This document shows, in pieces, positions 53,628 to 62,381 of a stretch of 64,000 bases of DNA. Source of the DNA: Legionella israelensis. Its GTDB lineage: Bacteria > Pseudomonadota > Gammaproteobacteria > Legionellales > Legionellaceae. The translations under genes and the position numbers were made by a program. Below the pieces are notes generated by a model. That model saw only the letters and a program-made list of their open reading frames with translations, had not been told where the DNA came from and did not search any database. Location of the stretch: NCBI RefSeq assembly GCF_004571175.1, contig NZ_CP038273.1, positions 2,790,001 through 2,854,000 of the forward strand. Reading direction: 5' to 3'. Each line of letters starts with the position of its first letter. Within the stretch, counting starts at the first letter, position 1.

Positions 53628-54404
53628 ATGCGAATTAAAAAATCTACTGTAGAAAACGTACCACTACCTGAGGCGACCCAAAAAGGAAGAACCGCTCAAA
53701 AAAAATACTATGATGATCAGTTAAAAGGGTTTGGATTACGAGTCACATCCGGTGGCACAAAAGCTTTTTTTGTCGAAAAAATAATAAAAGGAAAATTAAG
53801 TCGCATCACTTTAGGTCGTTATCCTGAATTAACCGCTGAGATGGCAAGAAAAAAAGCGTTAGAGACACTTGGACAAATCGCATGCGGAATTGATCCACTG
53901 GTTGAGAAAAAAACCGCTAAAATGGCAGAAATAACCTTGGATGAGGTATTCAAAGATTATTTTAAGGCACGTAAGTCTTTAAAAGAATCAACGAAAGTCA
54001 ATTATCAGCAGGTACTCACCAAAGCATTTCCTCATTGGCGTAAAAAGCCTCTTCTAATGATTACCAAAGATCACATTACTCGTCAGTACGAAAAACTTGG
54101 GCGTGAGCATGGTGAAGCTTACGCCAATTTAGCCATGCGGGTATTAAGAGCGATTTTTAACTTTGCAGCAGGACAATATGAAGATGCACACGGTCGCTCG
54201 CTTATTCCTGAAAATCCAGTACGTCGTTTATCACAAACCCGCTCATGGTATCGCGTTGAACGGCGAAAAAGTTACATTAAGTCGCATGAGTTAGCGAATT
54301 GGTATTCGGCTGTAAAAAATCTTGAAAATCACATACTGCGGGATTACCTGCTGTTAATTATATTTACAGGCTTAAGGAGACAGGAAGCTGCCACTTTAAA
54401 ATAA
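53628..54404 (+). pseudogene. Tyrosine integrase, truncated before catalytic C-terminus
   Basis: The 258 residues correspond to the N-terminal DUF4102 (arm-binding) domain (about 20-95; YYDDQLKGFGLRVTSGGTKAF), the core-binding domain (about 100-200) and the beginning of the catalytic domain ending at FTGLRRQEAATLK. That last segment contains the first catalytic Arg, but the His-x2-Arg box and the nucleophilic Tyr are missing. The frame stops exactly where sequence of umuD type begins. ATG 53628 is chosen as the start; the frame also reads through the 11-bp repeats from 53580. P4-type integrases insert into tRNA genes, matching the tRNA scar 200 bp upstream. Confidence 0.88.
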
Positions 54405-54790
54405 TTTGGGTTTTCAGCCAAAAGCCTGACCTGGCCTTCTTTTTTAAAGAGCCGTTTTACGGTCAGCTCCCCATCAATGGCAGCAATGACGATTTACCGT
54501 GTATGGCCTCTATGCTTCGGTCAACCACGAGCATGTCACCGGATTGAATGCCCGCATGGTTCATGAGTCACCAGAGGCTCTCACAAAAAAGGTGGCGGCT
54601 GGATGTTTGATTAAATGCTGGTTTAAATCGAGCCTGCATTCAATGTAATCGTCCGCAGGAGAGGGAAAGCCTGCACGAACGGTGCTTGAATAAAGCGGTA
54701 ACTCCATACCTTGACCCGATGCGAGAAAAGCCTTAACGTCGTCAAGACGGGATACAGGAATACGAAGGGGCTTGGTGGGCTCACCATAGA
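54405..54790 (-). pseudogene. umuD: umuD (LexA/S24-type) fragment with frameshifts
   Basis: On the minus strand the frame reads [19 protein letters not shown], then the cleavage region [18 protein letters not shown] (Ala-Gly at RAGF), then ASGDS. This is UmuD, the SOS-induced partner of DNA polymerase V. After GDS the frame is broken near 54565, resuming as DMLVVDRSIEAIHGK. A second shift follows near 54489, resuming as IVIAAIDGELTVKRL and RLLAENPNY. Both ends are cut: the 3' end abuts the integrase remnant and the 5' end abuts the IS6 fragment. Plasmid and phage copies of umuDC are common cargo. Confidence 0.75.
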
Positions 54791-55401
54791 CGTTATTTTG
54801 ATGTTGGTTCGTTGGTACCTGGAGTATTCTTTGAGCTATCGAGATGTAGAAGAGCTGGCTTTGGAGCGTGGCCTGAACGTTGATCATTCCACGATACATC
54901 GCTGGGTTGTTGAATACGTACCTCAATTAGAAAGCTCATTTCGTAAACAATATAAAAAACAGGTTGGCACCTCCTGGCGCATGAATGAGACCTACATTAA
55001 AGTCAAAGGCGTTTGGATGTATTTATATCGTGCAGTGGATAAAGAAGGCAACACGGTTGACTTTATGTTTTCAGAAAAGCGCAATGAGCGTGCAGCCCGT
55101 ACTTTTTTCATCAAAGCTATGGGCTCAAACGGCATCCCGCAAAAAGTGACTATGGATAAGAGCGGGGCAAATAAAGCGGCTCTAAACACGGTCAACATGC
55201 AGCTTGCGCTGCTCTTTATCCTGGGTGGCATACCATCGATTTATCAAAAAAATCACTCAACCCATGAAGGGGTTCAAAGCATTTCACGCCGCCGAAGCTA
55301 CCCTTACTGGAATTGAACTCCGCCACATGCTGCGTAAAGGGCAACATAAACAGTCAGCGAACCAAACGATTTTTGAACAGTTCTATAGCCTCGCAGCATA
55401 G
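54790..55401 (+). pseudogene. IS6 family transposase remnant
   Basis: The first frame carries the IS6 (IS26-like) core: [56 protein letters not shown] and the second catalytic Asp in MDKSGANKAAL. The first catalytic Asp is Asn here (WRMNET, codon 54984-54986). A frameshift near 55220-55240 moves the C-terminal part (HRFIKKITQPMKGFKAFHAAEATLTGIEL to the end at 55401) into another frame, with the VEQDH catalytic Glu region lost. The N-terminal zinc-binding part is missing. No terminal inverted repeats could be seen. The element is inactive. Confidence 0.85.
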
Positions 55402-55403
55402 GT

Positions 55404-55706
55404 GTGTCTAAAATACATCCGTCTTACACTTTTAATTATTTTTGCGACATATCCCCTGCAACATCCATTTCTCATTTTGAAAACGTTGAAGGCTCAAGAA
55501 AGCCGTCATTTAAAAATTTAAGGCAATTGGCAGAAGCCTTAGATGTTACTACAGATTATCTTTTAGGCAGGACCGACAACCCAAGCGGCAATATAAATGA
55601 AGCAGATGAACTGTATCGGGATGTTAAAAAGCTAAACGAAGAAGATAAACAATTAGCACAGGATATGATTAAAAAAATGCTGGAAAGACATCACGGAAAA
55701 AATTAA
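55404..55706 (+). pseudogene. XRE-type repressor with replaced N-terminus
   Basis: From about residue 15 the protein matches the later part of a Cro/CI helix-turn-helix repressor: ISPATSISHFENVEGSRKPSFKNLRQLAEALDVTTDYLLGR, followed by a C-terminal helical tail. The first helices of the DNA-binding domain are missing. The visible start, GTG 55404, lies 3 nt after the IS6 remnant, so the IS appears to have replaced the 5' end. It is followed after 3 nt by the ImmA gene, the usual repressor/antirepressor-protease pair. DNA binding is probably lost. Confidence 0.7.
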
Positions 55707-55709
55707 TAA

Positions 55710-56536
55710 ATGAAGGATTTCAAATTAACCCAAGCCATATCAACTGCCGAGAAAATTGTTCAAGATGAAAATCTTGTATTACCAGTTGATGTATTTTCTA
55801 TTGCTGAGCAAGAAAACATACATATAGAACCAAAGCCTGATAGTGTTGCAGGAGTATCAGGCATGCTTCTCCGTTATCGTGAACAATTCACAATCATTTA
55901 CGCTACTCATATCAAAAATGAAGGCTTCCAAAGATTTTCAATCGCTCATGAACTTAGTCATTATTTTTTGCCATCTCATCCGGAAAACATATTCAGGGAC
56001 GGGAAAAATATTCATGAATCCCATGCAGGTTTTACTTCTTCAAACCAGATCGAAAAAGAAACCGATCACTTTGCAGCTGGCCTGCTCATGCCAAAAAAAT
56101 TAATTATTAAAGAAGCGGGGAAATGTAAAGATGGTTTATCATCTATTGAACACTTATCAAAAATATGTAAGACCTCTTTAACATCTTCTGCAATTCGATA
56201 TACAGAAATAACAGATGCAGCTGTAGCTGTTATTGTCAGTTCAGATAATGTCGTAGAATATTGTTTTTGCTCTTCTGCCATCAATTTAAAGGCTTTCAGA
56301 ACTTAAAACGCAATTCCCTTATACCAAAATGTTCATTGACGTATATGATTAACAAGGGTAAAACGAGACAAACTCAAAGTTCAGCTGATTTAATACATTG
56401 GTTTCATATAGATAATGAAATAGAGGCATTAGAAGAAGTAATCGTCCTAGGTAATAATGGCAGGACATTAACCATATTGACAACCACCGATTACGAAGAA
56501 GGTTCCGAAGATGAGTGGGCACCACCTGCCTTTTAG
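55710..56536 (+). pseudogene. ImmA/IrrE family metallopeptidase, frameshifted near C-terminus
   Basis: The first frame (55710-56306, 198 residues) has the zinc motif HELSH in FSIAHELSHYFLP (about 75-87) and the family motif ETDHFAAGLLMPKK. It would cleave the partner XRE repressor. It stops after INLKAFRT, but the other frame continues without delay (about 56280 to 56536) as FKGFQNLKR, QSSADLIHWFHID, EEVIVLGNNGRTLTILTTT and a tail ending EDEWAPPAF, which looks like the natural C-terminal domain of such proteins. A single frameshift around 56280-56305 therefore splits the gene. The catalytic part is intact, so partial activity is possible. Confidence 0.7.
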
Positions 56537-56646
56537 TTCTAACGACCTCATTGGCATTTTTGCATTGACTGGCAATCCTACCACTAAAAAAACGTCCGTT
56601 TTTCTGGTGGCTGGGAGAATGTCATAATAAACTAAAATCACCACAC

Positions 56647-56688
56647 AAAAACCCATTAAGAAAAACAAAGCAAAGTGATGGGGTTTTT
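56647..56688. terminator. Candidate bidirectional terminator between immA and hicB
   Basis: AAAAACCCAT (56647-56656) pairs with ATGGGGTTTTT (56678-56688) with one bulged G and a loop of about 21 nt. A/T runs flank both sides, suiting termination from either direction. The genes on either side converge here. Confidence 0.5.
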
Positions 56689-56733
56689 CTATGGTTTTTT
56701 TATGAGAAGTGATGCTAGTAGCATATTAAATTA

Positions 56734-57138
56734 TTATTTATGACTTTCCATATAACTAAGAGCGGCGTCAGCAAGAAAAGAAGACCGGTTTTTTATCGAG
56801 TGACTTTTGGCGTAGAGATCAATAAGATTTAACACTCGCTCCGGTATAGTAATATTTATACGTTTTGCTTTACCTGAGATCTGACTTAAATCTATATCTA
56901 CAAATGCCCATACGCCCTCTTTAAATTCTTCATCATGAACCCAAAGGTCCATTGATGATCCTACTGGAATTGTCTCATTATCCAATAGTAATCCCTCAAG
57001 ATGACATTCAATAGCCTCTACCATATTATTCAGCGCTTCATCATAAGTACTTCCTGCTGAATAACAGCCAGGGATATCTGGAGCCATAACACCAAAATCG
57101 CTGTTTTCGTCTTTATGTATAACAACTGGATATCTCAT
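56734..57138 (-). CDS. hicB: HicB antitoxin
   Basis: This 134-residue antitoxin has an N-terminal HicB partial RNase-H fold (YPVVIHKDENSDFGVMAPDIPGC, about 3-25, and STYDEALNNMVEAI) and a C-terminal ribbon-helix-helix domain (INITIPERVLNLIDLYAKS) that binds its operator. It neutralises the HicA mRNA interferase. The start overlaps the hicA stop by 4 nt. Both genes look intact within an otherwise decayed island. Confidence 0.92.
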   Translation of the reverse strand: MRYPVVIHKDENSDFGVMAPDIPGCYSAGSTYDEALNNMVEAIECHLEGLLLDNETIPVGSSMDLWVHDEEFKEGVWAFVDIDLSQISGKAKRINITIPERVLNLIDLYAKSHSIKNRSSFLADAALSYMESHK

Positions 57139-57332
57139 TTTATATCCTCCTTACTAATACCAGCCTGCTTAAAAATGCTGGCAACTGTTTTAACAGGCAA
57201 ATCTTTTTTAGGATGAGGTACTGTTACCCTTCCTTTTTTTACTGGGTGTTTGAACTGACAATGGCTGCCTTTTTGATGGCATTTAACCCAGCCGTCACGC
57301 TCAATTATTTTTATTATGTCTGCGCTTTTCAT
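57135..57332 (-). CDS. hicA: HicA mRNA-interferase toxin
   Basis: This 65-residue double-stranded-RNA-binding-like fold protein has the active His in GSHCQFKHP (about 22-30) and VTVPHPKKDLPVKTVASIFKQAGI. It cleaves mRNA independently of translation. It lies first in the hicA-hicB operon, the usual order, on the minus strand. A type II toxin-antitoxin pair left in an island remnant may be kept by addiction. Confidence 0.93.
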   Translation of the reverse strand: MKSADIIKIIERDGWVKCHQKGSHCQFKHPVKKGRVTVPHPKKDLPVKTVASIFKQAGISKEDIK

Positions 57333-57370
57333 ATCTTATAGTATACACATAATACACACAAAATCAAGTA

Positions 57371-57540
57371 GGGTCAGATTAAAACCACCTGAAAACGTGC
57401 ATTTTTCAGGTGGTTGGTGAAAATTTCATTCGCAAATAATGTGGGCCTGGAGGCAGTTAATTTGGGCCAGGATTTTTCTGGAAGCAATTAAAGTGAGCCA
57501 AAACGCAATTCCATTCGCATTTAATCTGGGCCAGTTTTAT
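57371..57540. mobile_element. IS21-like terminal region with repeated TGGGCC motifs
   Basis: A perfect 13-bp inverted repeat, AACCACCTGAAAA (57383-57395) and TTTTCAGGTGGTT (57403-57415), is followed by three copies of a TGGGCC(T/A)G(G)A motif at about 57442, 57463 and 57517. TTCGCA-(A/T) segments precede two of them, and a degenerate TGAGCC lies near 57495. Multiple short internal repeats at an end are typical of IS21 family termini. No istA or istB gene is present, so this would be an orphan end. The call is by resemblance only. Confidence 0.4.
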
Positions 57541-58081
57541 GCGCTGTTTGCAGTCCAAGGGGGTTTTGATTGCGGGTCATTACAGCTACGTAAAAAATTT
57601 AGAAAACGAAATCAAAAACAATAACCCAGAAGCTTCTGAATATCTCCATGATATAAGCCAATCCATAGCGGAACGGTCTTTCATGAACACCTCATTTTCA
57701 CCCGAAAAACGAGGGGTTAACGTCCGCCTTGAATACGCTGAAAGCCTGCTGGCAGACAAGATCAAGGTGTTGGATGAAATCAGAAAAGCCTCCAAAAGAG
57801 GAGCTGATTTGAGGCAGGATTATGACGTTATGGTTGATGAGTGGTTTAAATCGCATCGTGAAAGATTGCGTGATTATTATCAAGCTTGGCTTCACTCTCA
57901 TGCCAGAGTTGCTTCCAGCTTTATTGTTGGCCCTGCAAACTTTCCGGTGGAAAGAAATCAAAAACTTTCAAGTTATGCTGATGCCAAGCTTTCGGCTATT
58001 GATGAGTTTAGAAAAAAATCAATTAAAAACATATTAAAATTTAGGCTCATTATGGATTCCGGGTCTTGCAAATTGCACTGA
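57539..58081 (+). CDS. Mobile-element hypothetical protein, probably 5'-truncated
   Basis: This 180-residue hydrophilic protein has HYSYVKNLENEIKNNNPEA, a middle part FSPEKRGVNVRLEYAESLL, and near the C-terminus the segment VGPANFPVERNQKLSS. The GPANFP-x2-RN pattern reminds me of conserved proteins carried by plasmids and integrative elements, with no known function. The start ATG 57539 is immediately beside the IS21-like end, so the natural N-terminus may be lost. It may be a pseudogene. Confidence 0.45.
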   Translation: MRCLQSKGVLIAGHYSYVKNLENEIKNNNPEASEYLHDISQSIAERSFMNTSFSPEKRGVNVRLEYAESLLADKIKVLDEIRKASKRGADLRQDYDVMVDEWFKSHRERLRDYYQAWLHSHARVASSFIVGPANFPVERNQKLSSYADAKLSAIDEFRKKSIKNILKFRLIMDSGSCKLH

Positions 58082-58131
58082 TTTAATTGAGAATTCGTCC
58101 TTGCCTTAGATTGATAGATAAGCAGTTTGAT

Positions 58132-58455
58132 ATGGAAGTTAACATTCAAAATTTGATTGACGATGCTCGTTGTTATGAAGCTGTTCGTGATTTAAGATGG
58201 CCGGAGAAGACATCCTGTCCTCATTGTGTATCTGAAGATGTGATTAGACGTGGCAAAGATGATACAGAGCAATATAAACAACGTTACGAATGTAAGGACT
58301 GTTGTAAGCGCTTTGATGATTTAACGAACACAGTATTCTCTGGGCACCACCGTCCATTGAAAACCTGGGTCTTGTTTTTATACTTTTTGGGGTTGAATTT
58401 ATCAACAGAGCAAATTGCAAAAGAACTGTGTTTAAATAAGGATGATGCGCATTGA
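58132..58455 (+). pseudogene. IS1595 family transposase, N-terminal fragment
   Basis: The 107 residues carry the N-terminal zinc ribbon of IS1595 transposases (DLRWPEKTSCPHCVSEDVIRRG, YECKDCCKRFDDLTNTVF), then PLKTWVLFLYFLGLNLSTEQIAKEL and LNKDDAH, where the catalytic DDE domain should begin. The frame stops at 58455. The remaining two-thirds are absent, so this is the right-hand edge of the mobile debris, 54 bp from the stop of the exopolysaccharide operon. Confidence 0.8.
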
Positions 58456-58508
58456 TTCTTATTCTCGCCTGAACAGTATAAATCACGTCTCCTATTTTCG
58501 ACAGAACC

Positions 58509-59909
58509 TCACTTACGCCAAGCCCTATGTTTTGTGAGCCACAAATCAATGACAAATTTAAAGATAACCACCAAATCGTAAAATAAGAGACAATATCGTA
58601 TAGGAGATACAAGCAAGCTTTTAAAAAACATCTTAATTCGCTCACCTTTTGTACTAATCGCTACAAATAGGCTGGAAATCAAAGATTCAAAAATAAACGT
58701 TAATAAAAGCACTTCCCACCAACCAAAAATAATAAACAACAAAAAAATAGTGGGAAATAACAATTTTTCAATTGTGTTGGTAAAAACAAACCAACCAATA
58801 GGGCGACCAAATCTTTTAGTAACATCAACGCCAAAACTTTGCCGATACTGTTCTTTAATTTTCCTTCTATCTTTCATTTCCCTTTCATTTTTTGCATTGC
58901 GAACTTTATATATCCATTTGTTGATGGCTTTAAAGGGGGTTGCCACCAAATAATTAAAATAATAAACACTTTGCAGGAAAGCTGAGGACCATAAAAAAAC
59001 CTGAAAGGGTAACTTTTGAATAGGGGGTTCTAATGTACAGGCAATAACATCAGGTAATTGTATGTTTCGATAGCCTTCATTAGTGAAGGCAAAGCCAATG
59101 TATATATCTTCTGAAGTTGTTAAATCACTACCTAAAGCTTCCCTGGCATTCAGGAAAATATCCTTTATGTATTTTCTTCTATATGCCACTGCACAGCCTA
59201 CAGGATTAATAATTGTGCCGAAAAAAATCATTTCGCCCCGATATACAAAATGTTGTAAAAACTTGTATAACACGTCACGATAAAGATTGGTAATAAACCG
59301 CGAAAAACGCTGTAGGTTGCCATGTTTATTATAATAACCAGCTTCAGGATGAAGTTTAAAGTGTTCTCTTAAAGCAGTCCCTACCTGTTCATCAGCAAGT
59401 AATTTACTACGATCTCTTTCCTTTAACGGATAAATAACTCCGCACGCAGAAGCAATACCAACTCCTTTATAAAGCTCCTCTACCAACCTTTCAAGATAAT
59501 TCTCAGAAGCCAAAATGGTGTCACTGTCCAAAACGAACTCTACATCTGCATCGCTTTCATAAGCTCCTTTTTCAATACTCGGGGTTTTTCCAATGCTTTT
59601 TTCTCTTCGTATAATACTAATATTTGCTATATTTAATCTTTTACAAATGTCTTCAGCAAACAGTTTCGTATGATCAGAACTGCCGTCATCAATCACAAAG
59701 ATATGGCGAGGTTTCAAAGTTTGACGAACCAGTGATGCTAGACATAAGTCGATTTCCGCTTCAGCATTGTAAGCCGGGATAATGACATCTACCACCGCTT
59801 TACGCCAATCTTCCGCGGGAGTCGGGACTGTTTTATCTCGTCCGTAAACCCAACCCACAAGACTGGTAATTATTGTAGGACCAATTATGAAATAAGATAA
59901 AGCAGCCAT
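58509..59909 (-). CDS. Membrane-bound family 2 polysaccharide synthase
   Basis: This 466-residue protein has an N-terminal membrane helix (about 1-20), a GT2 domain and three or more C-terminal helices (about 355-455). Motifs are VIDDGSSD (72-79), the DxD-type LDSDT (127-131) and TSEDIYIGF (264-272). In the position of the QxxRW box it has QVFLW (303-307), with Leu for Arg. This resembles NodC/PgaC/hyaluronan-synthase proteins, which polymerise and secrete a sugar chain, but the missing Arg suggests a different mode. Start at ATG 59909, GGAG 6 nt upstream, overlapping the dehydrogenase stop (TAATG). Confidence 0.8.
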   Translation of the reverse strand: MAALSYFIIGPTIITSLVGWVYGRDKTVPTPAEDWRKAVVDVIIPAYNAEAEIDLCLASLVRQTLKPRHIFVIDDGSSDHTKLFAEDICKRLNIANISIIRREKSIGKTPSIEKGAYESDADVEFVLDSDTILASENYLERLVEELYKGVGIASACGVIYPLKERDRSKLLADEQVGTALREHFKLHPEAGYYNKHGNLQRFSRFITNLYRDVLYKFLQHFVYRGEMIFFGTIINPVGCAVAYRRKYIKDIFLNAREALGSDLTTSEDIYIGFAFTNEGYRNIQLPDVIACTLEPPIQKLPFQVFLWSSAFLQSVYYFNYLVATPFKAINKWIYKVRNAKNEREMKDRRKIKEQYRQSFGVDVTKRFGRPIGWFVFTNTIEKLLFPTIFLLFIIFGWWEVLLLTFIFESLISSLFVAISTKGERIKMFFKSLLVSPIRYCLLFYDLVVIFKFVIDLWLTKHRAWRK

Positions 59910-61186
59910 TACAAGCTCCAATAGACTAGTTGTTGCTTAAACTTTTCTTTATCATTAACAAATAAATTAGGTATGTCCATTATTAATCCTGGCTGTTTAA
60001 GTTTGGTAGCAAATTGCTTAAGTCCCTGCTTTCGGTAAAAATCATGCTGCACAATGATAATGGCAACTGAGAGATCCCGCATTTCTTCATATTCTTTAAG
60101 GTCCAACTGATATTTTTCTTTTACAACTTTTTTATTGGCCAAGGGATCGTGGACAGTATAATCATAGTCATATTCTTTTAGCTCTTTAATGAGTTTAAAA
60201 GCAAGACTATTGCGAATGTCCGGAATATTTTCTTTGTAGGTTACTCCAAATAATCCGATTTTTATTTTGTTGAAGTAAATGTTCTTTTTGATAAGGGCTC
60301 TATTCATTTCACGGATGATAAACTGAGTCAGTCCATCATTAATCTGCCGAGCTGTCAAGATCATTTTAGGCTCCATGCCATGCCTTTTGGCTTTAAACGC
60401 CAAATACTGCGGATCAATTGCAATACAGTGCCCACCCACAAAACCCGGCTTAAAAGGAATGAAACTCCATTTTGTCTTTGAGCCTTCAATGACTTCATGA
60501 GTATCCAGATCGAGCGCGTGCATGATTTGTGAAAATTCATTCATAAATGCAATATTGATGTCTCTTTGTGTATTTTCCAATATCTTTATTGCTTCTGCTG
60601 TTTTTATATTTGAAGTGGGATAGACCATGTCACAGATCAATTGATAAGCGTTTTGAATTTTTCTCAAGGTAGACTTGTTTTGGGCAGAAATTACTTTAGG
60701 TATATTCTTCAAATGGTGTTCCTTATCTCCGGGGCTTATTCTTTCCGGTGAATAACCAACGTTAAAATCCTGGCCGCAGCGCAAATGACTTACTTGCTCC
60801 AAAACAGGAATACAAACTTCTTCTGTTGTACCAGGATAGACGGTGGATTCAAATACAATGATATCTCCTTTTTTGAGAACACTTGCTATGTCTCTTGTAG
60901 CACTAATCAAAAGTTCCAAATTTGGCAGTTCATAAAAATAAGCCGGGGTGGAAACAGCTACAATATAGAAGTTGGCGCCGCTTATTGATTTGACATCATT
61001 AGTTAACTTAAGTTTGCTATCCTTCAGCCTTTCAGGTGAAACAATACAATTTCTATCATGATTTCGCTGCAGCTCCTCAATTCTGCTTTGCGAAATATCA
61101 TAGCCATAGGTTTCCTTCTTCTTTGCCATGGCTACAGCCAGTTCCAGCCCGACATATCCTAAGCCTACGACTGCAAAAATTGTCAT
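59909..61186 (-). CDS. UDP-sugar 6-dehydrogenase (TviB/WbpA-like)
   Basis: This 425-residue enzyme oxidises C6 of a UDP-hexose or UDP-N-acetylhexosamine to the uronic acid with two NAD+. It has VVGLGYVGLELAVAM (about 5-19), SPERISPGDKEH, the LLENTQRDINIAFMNEF segment, the catalytic Cys in GFVGGHCIAIDPQYL (about 262), and LFGVTYKENIPDIRNS. The PERI-PGD pattern and HCIAIDPQYL favour the UDP-N-acetylglucosamine or -mannosamine group (TviB/WbpA) over UDP-glucose dehydrogenases. It starts at ATG 61186 and is coupled to the synthase gene. Confidence 0.88.
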   Translation of the reverse strand: MTIFAVVGLGYVGLELAVAMAKKKETYGYDISQSRIEELQRNHDRNCIVSPERLKDSKLKLTNDVKSISGANFYIVAVSTPAYFYELPNLELLISATRDIASVLKKGDIIVFESTVYPGTTEEVCIPVLEQVSHLRCGQDFNVGYSPERISPGDKEHHLKNIPKVISAQNKSTLRKIQNAYQLICDMVYPTSNIKTAEAIKILENTQRDINIAFMNEFSQIMHALDLDTHEVIEGSKTKWSFIPFKPGFVGGHCIAIDPQYLAFKAKRHGMEPKMILTARQINDGLTQFIIREMNRALIKKNIYFNKIKIGLFGVTYKENIPDIRNSLAFKLIKELKEYDYDYTVHDPLANKKVVKEKYQLDLKEYEEMRDLSVAIIIVQHDFYRKQGLKQFATKLKQPGLIMDIPNLFVNDKEKFKQQLVYWSL

Positions 61187-61321
61187 CACATTTATCTAAT
61201 AGTTTTCCTATTAACTATAATAGATCATTTTCACTGTTCAACCAAAATTGCCTGCAACTTGACAGCAAACTTGCCTATTTACATAGACATCACCAGCAAG
61301 GACGTTCAGTGGAGTTCCTGA

Positions 61322-62284
61322 CTATTTGTCAAATTCAACCAATGTTTTAATCGTCTCCTCTAAGGAGAATTTATGTTTAAAATCAATATAATGAAAAAGT
61401 TTTTTTAAATTAGGACTTCTTCTTTGAATGTCAATATAGTTTTTTCCATAGGCTTTAAGATAGGAAATATGCTGGATGTCTACCTTCGAATTGACGATAT
61501 TTTTTACTGTCTCAGCCAGACCGTTTATACTTATCTCTCTATTGTTACCCACATTAATAATCTCACCAAAAGTATTTTTGTTACTCATTAGTAAATCCAG
61601 CATCACTACTGTGTCACGAACATCACAAAATGAGCGTGTTTGGTCTCCTGAACCAAACACACTAATAGGCTGGCCTGACTTGGCCTGGCTTACAAAATTA
61701 GGAACCACCATCCCATAACGACCGGTTTGTCTTGGGCCAATGGTATTAAATAAACGCGCCACCAGTACAGGAATATGAAATTTTTGATAATAAGCAAGCC
61801 CCTGTGCTTCATTTGCTAACTTGCTGATTGAGTAATTCCAACGATTTTTAGCGGATGTTTCAATAATAATGTTATCTTCTTCAGCAAAAGGCAATTTTTC
61901 TTTAGGGCCATAAACCTCTGCGCTTGAAGCCAGTAAAACTTGAGCTTTCCAATTAGTTTTGCTAACGGCCTTTAATAAATTTTCGCAGCCCGCAATGTTT
62001 ACAGACAAAACTCTTTCTGGCTCTTGAATAACTTTATAAACTCCAACTACAGCGGCCATGTGGTAAATACGATCAGCCCAAGAAGCAAACGTTTCAATAT
62101 CTGTCCAGGTAAGGATATCGTCCTTAATAAAATGAAAATTGGAATGATGCAGAAATTCTTTAATATTATCTTCCGTTCCCGAACTTAAATCATCTACACC
62201 ACATACCATGTCTCCTTTGTTTAAGTGATATTCAACAAGATTGGAACCTATAAATCCAGCAGCACCGGTTATCAGTATTCTCAT
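61322..62284 (-). CDS. Extended SDR nucleotide-sugar epimerase/decarboxylase
   Basis: This 320-residue enzyme has the NAD motif ILITGAAGFIGSNL (3-16), HMAAVVGVYKV, catalytic Ser in LASSAEVYG and the Tyr-x3-Lys in NYSISKLANE (about 151-155). RLFNTIGPRQTGRYGMVVPNFV and DVRDTVVML are typical of UDP-glucuronate decarboxylase and epimerase families. With the dehydrogenase it could act as a TviC-like C4 epimerase or a UXS-type decarboxylase. The VGVYK segment leans towards the UXS-like group, but I would not fix the reaction. Between it and the dehydrogenase start is a 135-bp gap with no gene. Confidence 0.82.
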   Translation of the reverse strand: MRILITGAAGFIGSNLVEYHLNKGDMVCGVDDLSSGTEDNIKEFLHHSNFHFIKDDILTWTDIETFASWADRIYHMAAVVGVYKVIQEPERVLSVNIAGCENLLKAVSKTNWKAQVLLASSAEVYGPKEKLPFAEEDNIIIETSAKNRWNYSISKLANEAQGLAYYQKFHIPVLVARLFNTIGPRQTGRYGMVVPNFVSQAKSGQPISVFGSGDQTRSFCDVRDTVVMLDLLMSNKNTFGEIINVGNNREISINGLAETVKNIVNSKVDIQHISYLKAYGKNYIDIQRRSPNLKKLFHYIDFKHKFSLEETIKTLVEFDK

Positions 62285-62381
62285 AGAGGTTGATATCCTT
62301 ATATTTTTAAGTGTTAACTGTAGTTTAACTGGAATCTATAATTATTTGATCCGATTTCAGATTATAAGTGCTGTCCTGGAA

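Noticed and set aside
57439-57624. 61-residue ORF across the IS21-like end
   Set aside because: It reads through repeat motifs and overlaps the start of the next ORF in another frame; the composition is not protein-like.
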